64,000 nt of DNA from Hypomyces perniciosus (lineage: Eukaryota > Ascomycota > Sordariomycetes > Hypocreales > Hypocreaceae). The DNA lies in contig SPDT01000005.1 in the NCBI GenBank assembly GCA_008477525.1, positions 744,001 through 808,000 on the forward strand, in the 5' to 3' direction. Made by a program: the position numbers and the translations under genes. The notes under the pieces were generated by a model, which saw only the letters and a program-made list of their open reading frames with translations, made no database searches and was not told the origin of the DNA. Shown in pieces: positions 1-9,836 of this stretch; position 1 is the first letter of the stretch; every line of letters starts with the position of its first letter.

Positions 1-62
1 GAGAAGGTGGTGCCGGAGGCCATACTGAAAATGTCCTTGTGGAGGTAACGAGTAACAGGTAA
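1..62 (+). other. possible 3' end of a gene cut by the window edge
   Basis: From base 3 a frame is open and ends at TAA (60-62), giving a Gly-rich tail ending ENVLVEVTSNR. A second frame (from base 1) is also open, to TAA at 46-48. AT-rich sequence follows at once, as after many fungal stop codons. No family can be assigned from about 19 residues, so this is only a hint that a plus-strand gene ends here. Confidence 0.25.
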
Positions 63-811
63 TATATATTTTTACCCAATTCTGGCCAAGGATAGCAACC
101 GGCAATGTTTCTGTGAGATGCTGGTGGCGACTGTGACCATAGGGTTGTTGTCTGACAGACTCGACTTCTACTCCGCACCATAATCTGGAGAGAATCCCAA
201 GAATCGACGATCACGTGGAAGCAAGTGTTTCCAAAACTTCAACTGGCCAATGATAGATAATGTCTGCTGCGTAGGGGAAGCTGTGGTTGCTTGGCCGCGC
301 AGCATTGCGGCCTGAAGACGCGGCTGAAAGTCCACGAATCGTGACAACCAATGGAGGTGATGAGCGGGTATGCCTTGTGCTGCAGACCCTGGCCTATGCA
401 GCAAAGCCTGTCTTTCCTGTGTTCGTCATTACCACGAAGTACTTCGTAGAATCTGTATAATCTGACTGCAGAAATGCCACGATTCTTGCCTCTTTCGTCT
501 GAAGTCCACCCCTTGAGCCATCTGTTAGACCGAAGTCTCCGGACCGGCTCCGACGCTAGCGGCCGGCCGGCCCGGTGAGATTGCACGGAGCACTCACGGA
601 TACGAGGAGCTATCATCCGCACCATACTGTCTGCTGGGTTCATGATAAAACCGTCTTCACTGCTGATTCATGTCGTAGTTTACTTGACCATCGAGAACCT
701 TTATCGGATGCAGGTGTTTGCAATCGGGTATGGGGGCATCGAACTTTAGGAAACATTGACGGCAGTGAGATGAGGAGGGATCGAAATGACTTAATATTCG
801 TACAGACTCTA
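63..811. other. intergenic, nothing recognised
   Basis: Several short frames are open on both strands here, but none shows a recognisable domain, a plausible splice pattern or a signal peptide. The right end is presumably the 3' untranslated region of ATP25. Confidence 0.5.
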
Positions 812-2722
812 CTAAGGGATCGCTTGCTCAGAGAATCGATTGAGCGCCTGAGCCCGCTGTTCTCTTGCTTGCGTACCGACATGATGACTTCGTAGATTCT
901 CCACCTCCTTCAGCACCCGTACAAATTCCCTATGCATCAACCGCCGCTTTCCCAGCAAGTCCAGCGTATCCTGTGGTGGGGGGTTGTGTATCAGCTCCTC
1001 GGCGGCGGGATCGGCAACCAGGATACAAGCCTTCAGCGAGGCGTAGAGTGCTCCGGTGGGCCAGATCGGAGGCTGCTCTTTCAACATCTCTGGATACACC
1101 CAGCGTAGTGCATCAGTGCATAGCTTGCGGTCTCCCGTTGCTGCCAGGACGCGATATGCCAACTCGTATTGTTCGGGTGAGCGAGCTCTCTGAAATCTGG
1201 GGGGTGTGCGGAAAACATCCCAGAACCTCTCCCAGTCTACACGATAAGCGTAAACAGCCATGAGCCGAAGTACTTGATTGTGATCCAGGGGAGATCTCGT
1301 CTCGACTAGAAGAAACTCAAGGTTCTTTTGCGCACGCTGTAGCTCAGGACCGTAGGCTGGTGAGGCAACAAGAGATTCAATGAGGGTAACTAGCCAGTCC
1401 TTGGACATAATCGACATTCCACGCTCCTCAGCCACTAGACAAAGCTGGTCCACAAGCGCAATTCGTTCCGATGCGGTGCCTTGAGTCGATGGAGATGCCT
1501 GAAAGACTGCCGAAATCAGAGCTTGAATGCTTTCTGGATTTAAAGAAGCCCCCGCTACTTGAAGATCGCGTATTTGCTGCCGTAATATGCCCAGATCAAG
1601 TGCATTGCCATTCGTCTGATCTTCGGCTACTTCTGGCTCGGGATGACTTGGAGTCGCCTTTGATTCACTTCGCTGGGCATGGGATTGAAGACGACGTGCC
1701 AGTGTTGAAAATTGCCGCTGGTGCTGGGAGGCCCGTTTCAGGGCCTGCCATTGCATCGCAGATGAACTGGTGGATAGCTGGACTCTTGATGACATAGATG
1801 CCTCCAATTCAGCCGCATCTATCGCCTTCTTTCCCCTTATTTTTTGGCCTTCCTCCAGGCTCCTCTTCAGTATGCCTTGCCAGAGTGTCTCTAAATCAAG
1901 CTCATTTCGCCTGGACTCCGTCATACATTGTACCACAACGGTGGTGGTTCCTGTTAGTGGCGCGCCAAACCCAGAGAATCGTCCGCTTTCGTCGAAGCTC
2001 GCAGATTCGTCAACTCCACCATCATTTGTTGTGAAGTTGACACAAACCCAACCCGTTGATATTCCATTGTCTCCGCCAGGAACCATAGCGGTGTTGGTAC
2101 CCATCAACTTTGCCTTCTTCCTCAGCCTACGCAGCTTGGTTTTGAGCTCGCCCGGCCCAATTAACCCACCAGCTTTTGCGCCAACCTTGTAGTTTCGCCG
2201 AAGCCATCGGATACAACGGCCGGCGGAAATGTGCAAATGCCTCTCGCTTCGGGCCGTGCCAAAGAGCATGATAAGGTTCGGACCTAGGGCGGCAGGGGGG
2301 TCGAGGTCGCGAAGATCCAACATTGATAAATCGTCAAGTCCCATGTCTTCGTATATGTATTTAATCATCGGTTCGAGGAGTGCAGGCGCACTATCGGGTA
2401 CTTGAGGCAAAGCTGCTGCGTGCTGGATCGGCGGGTGCCGAGGCGGTTCGACCTCGAGGAACCACGGGGTGTCTTCCGGCTGGGCGTCCAGTGTCTCCTC
2501 AGAAGCATCTTGCAAGTCAACAGCCGAAGTCGCATTTTTTCCAGCGCCGGTCCTCAAAGCGCGCCCTGACGAAAAGACTCTTGCGGGTGAGCCTGGAACT
2601 CGTCTTATGCCGTGCTGCGCCAGAAGCCCAAAGCCGGGGACCGGTTTGGACACCACGGCTCTAAGGATGGCACTTCGACATCCGGCACATCCTAGGGCCG
2701 TAGCCACTGGACGAGCGATCAT
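812..2722 (-). CDS. ATP25: ATP25, mitochondrial ATPase synthesis protein 25
   Basis: Mitochondrial matrix protein. In yeast the N-terminal half is related to ribosome-silencing factor RsfS and the C-terminal half stabilises the mitochondrial OLI1/ATP9 mRNA for the F0 ring subunit. The single exon encodes 636 residues. The RsfS-like part is seen at about residues 100-250, with the segment DDLSMLDLRDLDPPAALGPN, then RHLHISAGRCIRWLRR. The N-terminus is rich in Arg, Ala and Ser, as expected for a presequence. An in-frame ATG lies 43 codons upstream (2851), but the start at 2722 (MIARPVATALGCAGC) matches the usual fungal N-terminus better. The C-terminal half is helical and without a named domain. 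It is divergent from RPO41, another mitochondrial gene-expression factor. Family assignment is firm; the exact start is inferred. Confidence 0.9.
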   Translation of the reverse strand: MIARPVATALGCAGCRSAILRAVVSKPVPGFGLLAQHGIRRVPGSPARVFSSGRALRTGAGKNATSAVDLQDASEETLDAQPEDTPWFLEVEPPRHPPIQHAAALPQVPDSAPALLEPMIKYIYEDMGLDDLSMLDLRDLDPPAALGPNLIMLFGTARSERHLHISAGRCIRWLRRNYKVGAKAGGLIGPGELKTKLRRLRKKAKLMGTNTAMVPGGDNGISTGWVCVNFTTNDGGVDESASFDESGRFSGFGAPLTGTTTVVVQCMTESRRNELDLETLWQGILKRSLEEGQKIRGKKAIDAAELEASMSSRVQLSTSSSAMQWQALKRASQHQRQFSTLARRLQSHAQRSESKATPSHPEPEVAEDQTNGNALDLGILRQQIRDLQVAGASLNPESIQALISAVFQASPSTQGTASERIALVDQLCLVAEERGMSIMSKDWLVTLIESLVASPAYGPELQRAQKNLEFLLVETRSPLDHNQVLRLMAVYAYRVDWERFWDVFRTPPRFQRARSPEQYELAYRVLAATGDRKLCTDALRWVYPEMLKEQPPIWPTGALYASLKACILVADPAAEELIHNPPPQDTLDLLGKRRLMHREFVRVLKEVENLRSHHVGTQAREQRAQALNRFSEQAIP

Positions 2723-3215
2723 CTCAGGGCAATTGTGCTGGAACGGGCAGCTGTTGTTACAGATAGATGATGCTGCCCACGCTGAATTTCCAGATTTCCA
2801 GAAATGGTAGCAATGGAATAAATGTCTTGCGCTAGGCTGAAAAAGCGCCATAGCGGCACTGGTGGGTCTTCAAGGTTCTTAACCGCTAGGTACGTACCAA
2901 AGTCCCTTGCGAATGCACGTGATCTTTCCACAAGCCAGCCAATCCCGTCGCCTCAAAGATGGAGGGAGAGCAAGCAAAAGGAAAAACTTGTAGTGAAGCT
3001 CCAGACTTCGGCTCCGCAATGCAAAACTTCTGTCTTATGCACCATTGGTGAACTCAACATCGGCCGCATTATCTGGTGTTGATGCCCACTGCTTTATTCT
3101 CTTCTAATGCTTTAATCAATCCCTTCATATCAACAGCTTGTGTCTGTTGGTAAGGGTTCATACTTGTCTTTTATTCCTTCTGTGCAGGGCGCCGCCGACA
3201 TCTGCATCTAGCACA
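2723..3215. promoter_or_regulatory. bidirectional promoter of ATP25 and RPO41
   Basis: About 490 bases separate the two start codons, so both genes must be driven from this spacer. A possible tiny 5'-UTR intron (3150-3187, GTAAGG...TGCAG, 38 nt) precedes the RPO41 start. It is shorter than most fungal introns and has no clear branch site. No consensus factor site is claimed. Confidence 0.5.
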
Positions 3216-6200
3216 ATGCTCCCAAGGCACGCCCGCTGCGGCGCCTCTGTCCATCACGCCGCCACCCTCAGGTCAATTGGAGCCTCGACAAGGCTCCAGA
3301 GCCCGATCTCTACGCTCGGACGACGATATGTAGTTACAAGGCAGTTTCGGCCGTTGCGCCGTGGACTGGAGCTCGGGTCCAGACCGCATGAACGGAATCT
3401 CGCTACCGCTGTGGACGACTTCAAATTCGACGGCATGCCATATAATCATGTTCCTGGCTCGTCGATACCACCGTTCCAAACATCCGCTCACTCGTATAAT
3501 ATACATGCCTTCAACCCAGCGACCCCGTTAACAATACCCGAGCCTGAGCCTCCAGCGCCCCCTGGAAAGACCAATACTTTCGGTATTCCAGGCGACTCTG
3601 AAGACATGCTCTCTGTCTTCGACGCATGCGTTCGTGTTGGAAAATTGGACAGGGCAGCGCTGGTGTTGAAGCGCTTCAATGTCATGGGAGTTCTATCGGG
3701 AGAGGAGCGAATCATATTGAACAACCGATATTTGAGAGCATCACTCCACCAGATGCGTATGAGTCCCGATAGGAAACAGGCAGAGAGGCTTCACGAGTGG
3801 TACGAGCTACAGATACGGAGCAAAGGACTTCCACATACTGCCGAGACGGTTGCCTGTATGCTGAAAGCATCTCTGCTATCTGAACGAGGAACGAGGCTCG
3901 AGCGCTTGGTGACGCGCTACATGGGCATGGCTCCTGGCGAAGCTGGCTTGCGTGTTCTTAACATGGCTGATGTCCTAAGCGATGCAGACCTTGCGATTAT
4001 TACCAAGATTTGTCCCACGTACAATTTCGCGGTAGAAGAGGAGGAATTCGAGGACGCAACATTTATGACGGAGGAATTTAGCGAGGCCGAGAGTGCTCCT
4101 GTTTCTGTCAATGAATCACAACGACCGGCACTATCCGGGCCGGTTCCAGAGTTGTTGGTAACTCCACAGCGAGGAGAAGGTCTGTCAACATTGAAGGAAG
4201 GCCTGGGGCTTCTGCTCAATTTGCAAGATGTCGACGTTTCCAAGCTGCCATATTCTGAGCGACGAGATATTCAGCTGCAATTGGAAAGAGATTCCATTAG
4301 TTCGGCAATTACGAAATGGCGCCTGGATAACAAGACTTTACAGAAGCGGGGGATCAACAGTGGCTTGACTCCTTCTTCTCACGAGGCGTCATTGTCTCAG
4401 CACATGGCATCGTGGGTGGATGCAATGGAGACTCGAATGAAGCAAGAAGTGACCCTTGTTGAACTATCCGAAAGCAAAACAGCTAAATCTGAACAAGATT
4501 TAGAGCGATGCGTGTATGGACCCTTCATTCGGCAAGGTGACCCAGCACGACTCGCTGCAATCACGATTCTTTCCTTCCTCAATCTCGGCGCCATGTTAGG
4601 AGCCGACAAGGGCGTTCCCGTGAACAAGCTCATTGCCCTTATTGCCAAGCTGGCGCAGGAAGACATAGAGCAACACCAAAGTGAGTTAGCCAAGAAACTG
4701 GCTCGACGACAACGCAAAGTTAGCTTTATCGGTGAAGCGCAAGCCGCTGGCCAGAGTAAAGAGCAAGCGAGCGAAGCTGGCGCCACCGTTATCATCACAG
4801 ATGCAACCGAGACGGAACGCGCCCTGGATGAGAACGCCCGCAAGCCTTGGTCTATGCAAATCAGAGCTCATGTCGGCTCTGTTCTCATCAAGATACTGAT
4901 GGAGACGGCAAAGGTGAAGGTAACGAAGAAAAACCCAACAACCAAGGAGTTGATCAGTCAGTATCAGCCTGCCTTTACTCATTTGCAGCAACCACGCAGA
5001 GGCAAGAAAATCGGTGTCATCTTCCTGAATTCGCACTTGGTAGATCAGATGAAGCGGGAGCCAGTTGGTGATTTCCTTGCCAAACATTTACCAATGGTCG
5101 TCGAGCCAAAGCCTTGGAAGCGATTGACCGAAGGCGGATTGTTGGATAGCAAGACGAGCCTTGTCCGTTTCAAGCCCGGGGATGTAGAACAGAAGTTGTA
5201 CACAAAAGCTGCTATTAAGCGTGGAGACCTTGATATGGTGTTCAAAGGCTTGGATGTTCTTGGCAAGACGGCATGGATTATCAACAAAGACACCTTGAGC
5301 GTTATGATGGAGGCATGGAATACCGGGGAGGAAATTGCTAACATTCCCCCACTAAATCCTAATATCGAAATCCCTCCAGAACCGGATTCTTCGGAGGATC
5401 CCCTGGCGCGGTCTAAGTGGATTCGCACGGCTAAAGCCATCGAGAACGAGCGTTCTGGACTGCACTCCCAACGGTGTTTCATGAACCTGCAGCTTGAGAT
5501 TGCTCGAGCTTTCCGCAATCAAACCATTTACTTCCCGCATAACGTTGATTATCGCGGCCGAGCATATCCGATCCCAACATATCTCAACCATATGGGTGCC
5601 GATCATGTGCGATCAATCCTCAAATTCGCCAGGGGAAAGGAGTTGGGAGTCGGAGGCTTGAGGTGGCTGAAAATTCACCTAGCGAATGTGTACGGTCTGG
5701 ACAAGGCCAGTTTCGACGAACGTGAAGCATTTGCCAACGACAACGTGGCCAACATCATCGACTCAGCTACGAAGCCTTTGGATGGGAGCCGTTGGTGGCT
5801 AAAGGGTGAGGACCCATGGCAGTGCCTCTCTGCTTGCTTTGAGCTTAAAGCAGCGCTTGAACTGGAGGATCCTACCAAGTTCGTGTCGCATCTACCGGTT
5901 CATCAGGATGGCACATGCAATGGACTCCAGCACTACGCGGCTCTGGGCGGTGACACTTGGGGTGCAAGGCAAGTCAACTTGGAGCCTGGCGACAGACCTG
6001 CCGACGTGTATTCCGCAGTCGCCAATCTTGTTAAGGAAGCCATCGCCAAGGATGTTGAGGCCAAGAACCCGTTTGCGGAAGCTGTCAATGGCAAGATCAC
6101 TCGTAAGGTGGTGAAACAGACAGTCATGACAAATGTATATGGTGTCACCTTCTCTGGAGCTAAGAAGCAAGTTTGCAAGCAAATTGATGCCTTGTATCCC

Positions 6201-7489
6201 AACCTGGGCAAGGAGTGTGGCATCCCGAGTCTGCTACTGTCAACATATATTGCGAAGCATATCTTCAAGGCCCTTGCGACAATGTTCAGGGGCGCTCACG
6301 ATATCCAATACTGGTTAGGTGATGTCGGTGGACGTGTGTGCAGAGCCCTGACTCCCGCCCAAATCCAGCAAATAGCCGATTCTTACGGCGAAGGAAAGAC
6401 TACAAGCAGTACTCGCACCACCAAGGCCAAGACGTCCGCGACGTCTCTAAAGGCCGGGTTCGATGAACTGGCGCTGCAGTTCCGATCTACCGTTGTTTGG
6501 ACGACACCACTCCGGATGCCTGTTGTGCAGCCATACCGCAAGAGTACTGCCAAGGAAGTCAGGACATGCCTTCAGTCCGTTATTTTCGCCGTAAGCGATC
6601 AAACTGATCCGGTCAACAGAAGGAAGCAGCTTCAAGGATTCCCTCCCAACTTCATCCATTCTCTGGATGCTAGTCACATGCTGCTGTCAGCCTTGCAATG
6701 CAATGAACGTGGTCTTGATTTTGCTGCCGTCCATGACTCCTTCTGGACGCATGCTGCAGACATTGATGTCATGAACGAAGTTCTCAGAGACTCATTCATT
6801 AGAATCCACGAAGAGGACGTCGTTGGTCGTCTGGCCACTGAATTCGAGGCCCGACACAAAGGGTCACTCTATCTGGCGAAAATCGATCCGGATTCTCCTG
6901 TTGGGAAGAAGATCAAAGAGCTCAGGAAGAAGAGCAAGCTGACTCCAAAGGAGGAGCTTCTCCTGGAGCATAAGCGCAATCAGCTCAAGCTTTCTGGAAA
7001 CCCGTGGGATCTCGAAGCAGCCAAGATGATTGTGACTCCTGCAGCAGTGTATGAGGAGATGTCAGCCGCCGAGGAAGATATGGATATCAGGGAGGATATC
7101 AAGGACATCGGAATTGGAGCGATTCCGGAAGCGGAGGCTTCTTCAGACGATGTTTCTCTTGCTCAGGAAGTGCATGATGAATTGATGGGACACAATGAGA
7201 ACTTAATGAGCAGTGGGTCGTGTAACGATGTCACGACTCTCACCAACCGCCTTATGGAAGACTTGAAGACGACAATGTTTGAGTCAAAGGTGGCGGAAAA
7301 GCCAAAGACCCAAAGCCGACGGAAAACACCCTTGCCGGTATGGCTGCCGCTGACCATTCCGGCTGTCCCGGAGAAGGTAAACCATTCCCTATCCCTATCT
7401 CCCTCCCCTTTTCCACGATGCTAACGACTGCCTTGCAGGGTGAATTTGACGTCAAGCGTCTCAGAGAGAGCAAGTACTTCTTCTCATGA
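3216..7489 (+). CDS. RPO41: mitochondrial DNA-directed RNA polymerase RPO41
   Basis: Single-subunit, T7-phage-like polymerase that transcribes the mitochondrial genome. Two exons: 3216-7376 and 7439-7489, with a 62-bp intron (branch CTAAC). The product has 1403 residues. The last exon encodes only the conserved tail GEFDVKRLRESKYFFS; without splicing the frame runs into an unrelated end. All palm motifs are present: motif A QDGTCNGLQHYAALGG near residue 896 (catalytic Asp), motif B RKVVKQTVMTNVYG near 962 (Lys and Tyr), motif C VHDSFWTHA near 1172 (second catalytic Asp). The N-terminus (MLPRHARCG..., Arg-rich, no acidic residues) is a mitochondrial presequence. An upstream in-frame ATG at 3138 would add 26 hydrophobic residues and is less likely. 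A ~100-residue acidic and charged insertion lies between motif C and the tail. Confidence 0.96.
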
Positions 7490-7902
7490 GCGGACTCTGA
7501 ATGATATTGTGTACAAATGAGCAACGGGTGTTGGGTTACCAGGTCACCAAAAAGCATTTTCGAGGCAGCGGCAGGCGTTGACATTCTGCATGCATGGCGT
7601 TAAAACGAATATAGGAGTTCAAGAGGAAGGGCGTTTCTTTCGGGGAGGAGTAGATGGTGCTTTGTACATTTTCTGTATATCAGAGCGTTACGCCAGTGCA
7701 TGAGGAAGATTGATGAGTGTGATGATCATGGAGGTTCAGGGGGATAGAAAAGGCACTCCCACCATTCGGAGGAAAAGAAATAAAAATCTACGGAATTCGT
7801 CCAACGGTCAATGATCCTGCATATACGCAGTATTGGATACGAAGACTTGAAGGGTCACAATCCTTTTATTGTTGAGTGTGTCTAATCATATATATCATCT
7901 AT
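7490..7902. other. convergent 3' region between RPO41 and ARC1
   Basis: Untranslated ends of two convergent genes. No ORF or repeat of note. Confidence 0.5.
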
Positions 7903-9135
7903 TTACCTCACAACAGCACCCGTCAGAGTCTTCACTGTGCAGACACCACCGCCCTCGGTAACCAACTTGCCCACATCCGCCTTACCAAGTTGCTCCACAA
8001 CACTCGCATCAAACGCCACCTCCAGACCGTCCGTCGTGGTGAAACCCGGCTGGAACGTCTCCCAGATCTTCTTCTTGGGGTTCAACACACCCTCAGGCTC
8101 ACCCTTCCATCCCTCAAAGAAGACTCGCTCACCGGCCTTGGCACCCTCGGGAGGGGTGACAAGCTCGACAGGGCCCTTGTGGTCGTCGACTTCACCCTCC
8201 TTGACCTTGGGCGAGGCGGCGAGGACCATGGCGCAGGACTTGATGCCGCGCATCTTGACGGGCTTGAGGTTGCATACGACGACGACTTTGCGGCCTTGCA
8301 TTTCTTCGAGGGGAATGAGGCCGTTGAGGCCGGAGCAGACTGTGCGGCAGATTTGGCCTTCGTACTCGGTGGTGTCCTCGCCGGCGGGGTCACCCATGGC
8401 GATGGTGGAGACGTAGAGGGAGTCAGCGTCAGGGTGGTTGATGGCCTTGAGGATGTGGCCGACTCGCAGGTCGATGAGGCATGGGGACAAGGGGGCGGCG
8501 GCAGCGGGAGCCTTTTGCGGCCTGGGGGCCTTTTCCTTCTTCTCTTTCTTCTCCCTCTTGGGCTTCTCGCCCTCGGCGGGCGCAGCGGTAGCAGCCTCGG
8601 CCTTCTTTGTCTCAGCGACGGCCTCAGGGACGGCCTCAGGGGCGGCCTGCTTGGCGGTTTCCTTGGCCTTTCCCTTGGTGCGGTCCACGACTGTGGTTTC
8701 GCTGCCAGCGGCGGCGGCGGCAGCCTTCTCCTTTTTCAGGCGTTCCTTCTCGGCCTTGGCATCGACGGGAGGCTTGACGTACAAGACCTCGTCCTGGTTA
8801 ACCTGGACCTTCTGTTCATCCTTGACCTCCAGACCGAAGATGGACGAGTTCTGGACGAAGTCGAGGTGGCGGACAATGTGCGGGAGGCCCTTCTCGCCGG
8901 TGCGCTCCTCGGAGGACCACTTAGAAACAAGGGGAGCAAGAGTCTCATAGATGGCGACATCAGCCTTGCTAGGCTTGCTACCCAGGAGAGTGGTACGGCT
9001 AGAGAGGTGGCCATTGAGGGTCTCGAGGATCTGGGACTTGTCGTCAGAGGACTTGAGGCGCTCTGAGGTGGTGAGCCATTGCTGGATCTCGGCCTCCTCG
9101 GTGGGAGTGTAAGTTTGGGAGCTGATGGCAGCCAT
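7903..9135 (-). CDS. ARC1: ARC1-like tRNA-aminoacylation cofactor (EMAP II domain)
   Basis: Scaffold protein that in yeast binds methionyl- and glutamyl-tRNA synthetases and delivers tRNA to them in the cytosol. 410 residues, one exon. The N-terminal ~100 residues form the GST-like interaction domain (SKADVAIYETLAPLVSKW). A Lys/Ala/Glu-rich linker follows at about 130-205. The C-terminal half is the OB-fold tRNA-binding plus EMAP II-like domain, from LIDLRVGHILKAINHPDADS through GRKVVVVCNLKPVKMRG to the end. The first ATG of the frame is 9135 (MAAISSQTYTPTEE). The frame stays open far upstream without an ATG, and the codons just upstream encode a presequence-like Arg/Ser/Leu/Phe-rich segment (see findings). 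A long antisense frame over this gene is a shadow of its biased codon use. Confidence 0.93.
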   Translation of the reverse strand: MAAISSQTYTPTEEAEIQQWLTTSERLKSSDDKSQILETLNGHLSSRTTLLGSKPSKADVAIYETLAPLVSKWSSEERTGEKGLPHIVRHLDFVQNSSIFGLEVKDEQKVQVNQDEVLYVKPPVDAKAEKERLKKEKAAAAAAGSETTVVDRTKGKAKETAKQAAPEAVPEAVAETKKAEAATAAPAEGEKPKREKKEKKEKAPRPQKAPAAAAPLSPCLIDLRVGHILKAINHPDADSLYVSTIAMGDPAGEDTTEYEGQICRTVCSGLNGLIPLEEMQGRKVVVVCNLKPVKMRGIKSCAMVLAASPKVKEGEVDDHKGPVELVTPPEGAKAGERVFFEGWKGEPEGVLNPKKKIWETFQPGFTTTDGLEVAFDASVVEQLGKADVGKLVTEGGGVCTVKTLTGAVVR

Positions 9136-9836
9136 TTTGGCGGAGAAGAAGCGGAGGGAGGAGATGCTCCGAATTGGGCGGAAGGCTCGCAGGGAGAACA
9201 GTTTTGCCGGGCTCAAAAGGAAGCCTTTGACAGCTTCACTACGTGATGATTGATGTGAGTAATAAGTGAAGTTGGAGAATGGGTAAATTTTTGGTGTTAA
9301 TGGCGGGGTTGCGGGACAGAATGGAGGGGCTTATCGATTGCATCTCTGGGGTACCTTGTCTTGGACACGTCTGCGCCTGAAAGATGAGGCGCAAATGTCG
9401 CGCTTCGGGTCACTTAACGCGCTCCACCAAAAACGTGACTGCGCTATTGTTTCGCGTCTCCCTACGTCACGATTTCCGGAGATTCACGATGCGCACTTCA
9501 CGGCTTCATGCACGCTCTCAGCTTCGATTCTCTTTGTCTCTGTATGTAAGGCGAATCTGAGCAACCATTGAGGTTCCCAATTGCTCCCTTTTTGAATTCT
9601 ATTACTTCATTTTTGAATCACAATTTCAAACTTCTGCGTGCACACACACAACACACAGTGACTTCTTTTTCTTCCACCCACGTCACACGACGCGCCCATA
9701 TTTCAATATCCAATTCATTTCTACTGTCGCAAAAAGAGTCTTCCGATATCTTCTTTTCCTTCTGCTAGAAGTCAATTTACTTTCCCATCTCTCTTTCACA
9801 GCTGCAGTCCCACTGGACTGTCTCGCTGCCTCCATC
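9136..9836. promoter_or_regulatory. divergent promoter of ARC1 and the SNF2 remodeller
   Basis: 700-bp spacer between two divergent start codons. The part next to ARC1 (9136-9216) continues the ARC1 frame without an ATG. Pyrimidine-rich tracts and a run of CACACA (about 9642-9658) lie before the remodeller start, as in many fungal 5' leaders. Confidence 0.5.

Noticed and set aside
7876..9066. 396-codon plus-strand open frame
   Set aside because: It is antisense to ARC1. Its Leu/Gly-rich translation mirrors the Lys/Ala/Glu-rich linker and has no domain.
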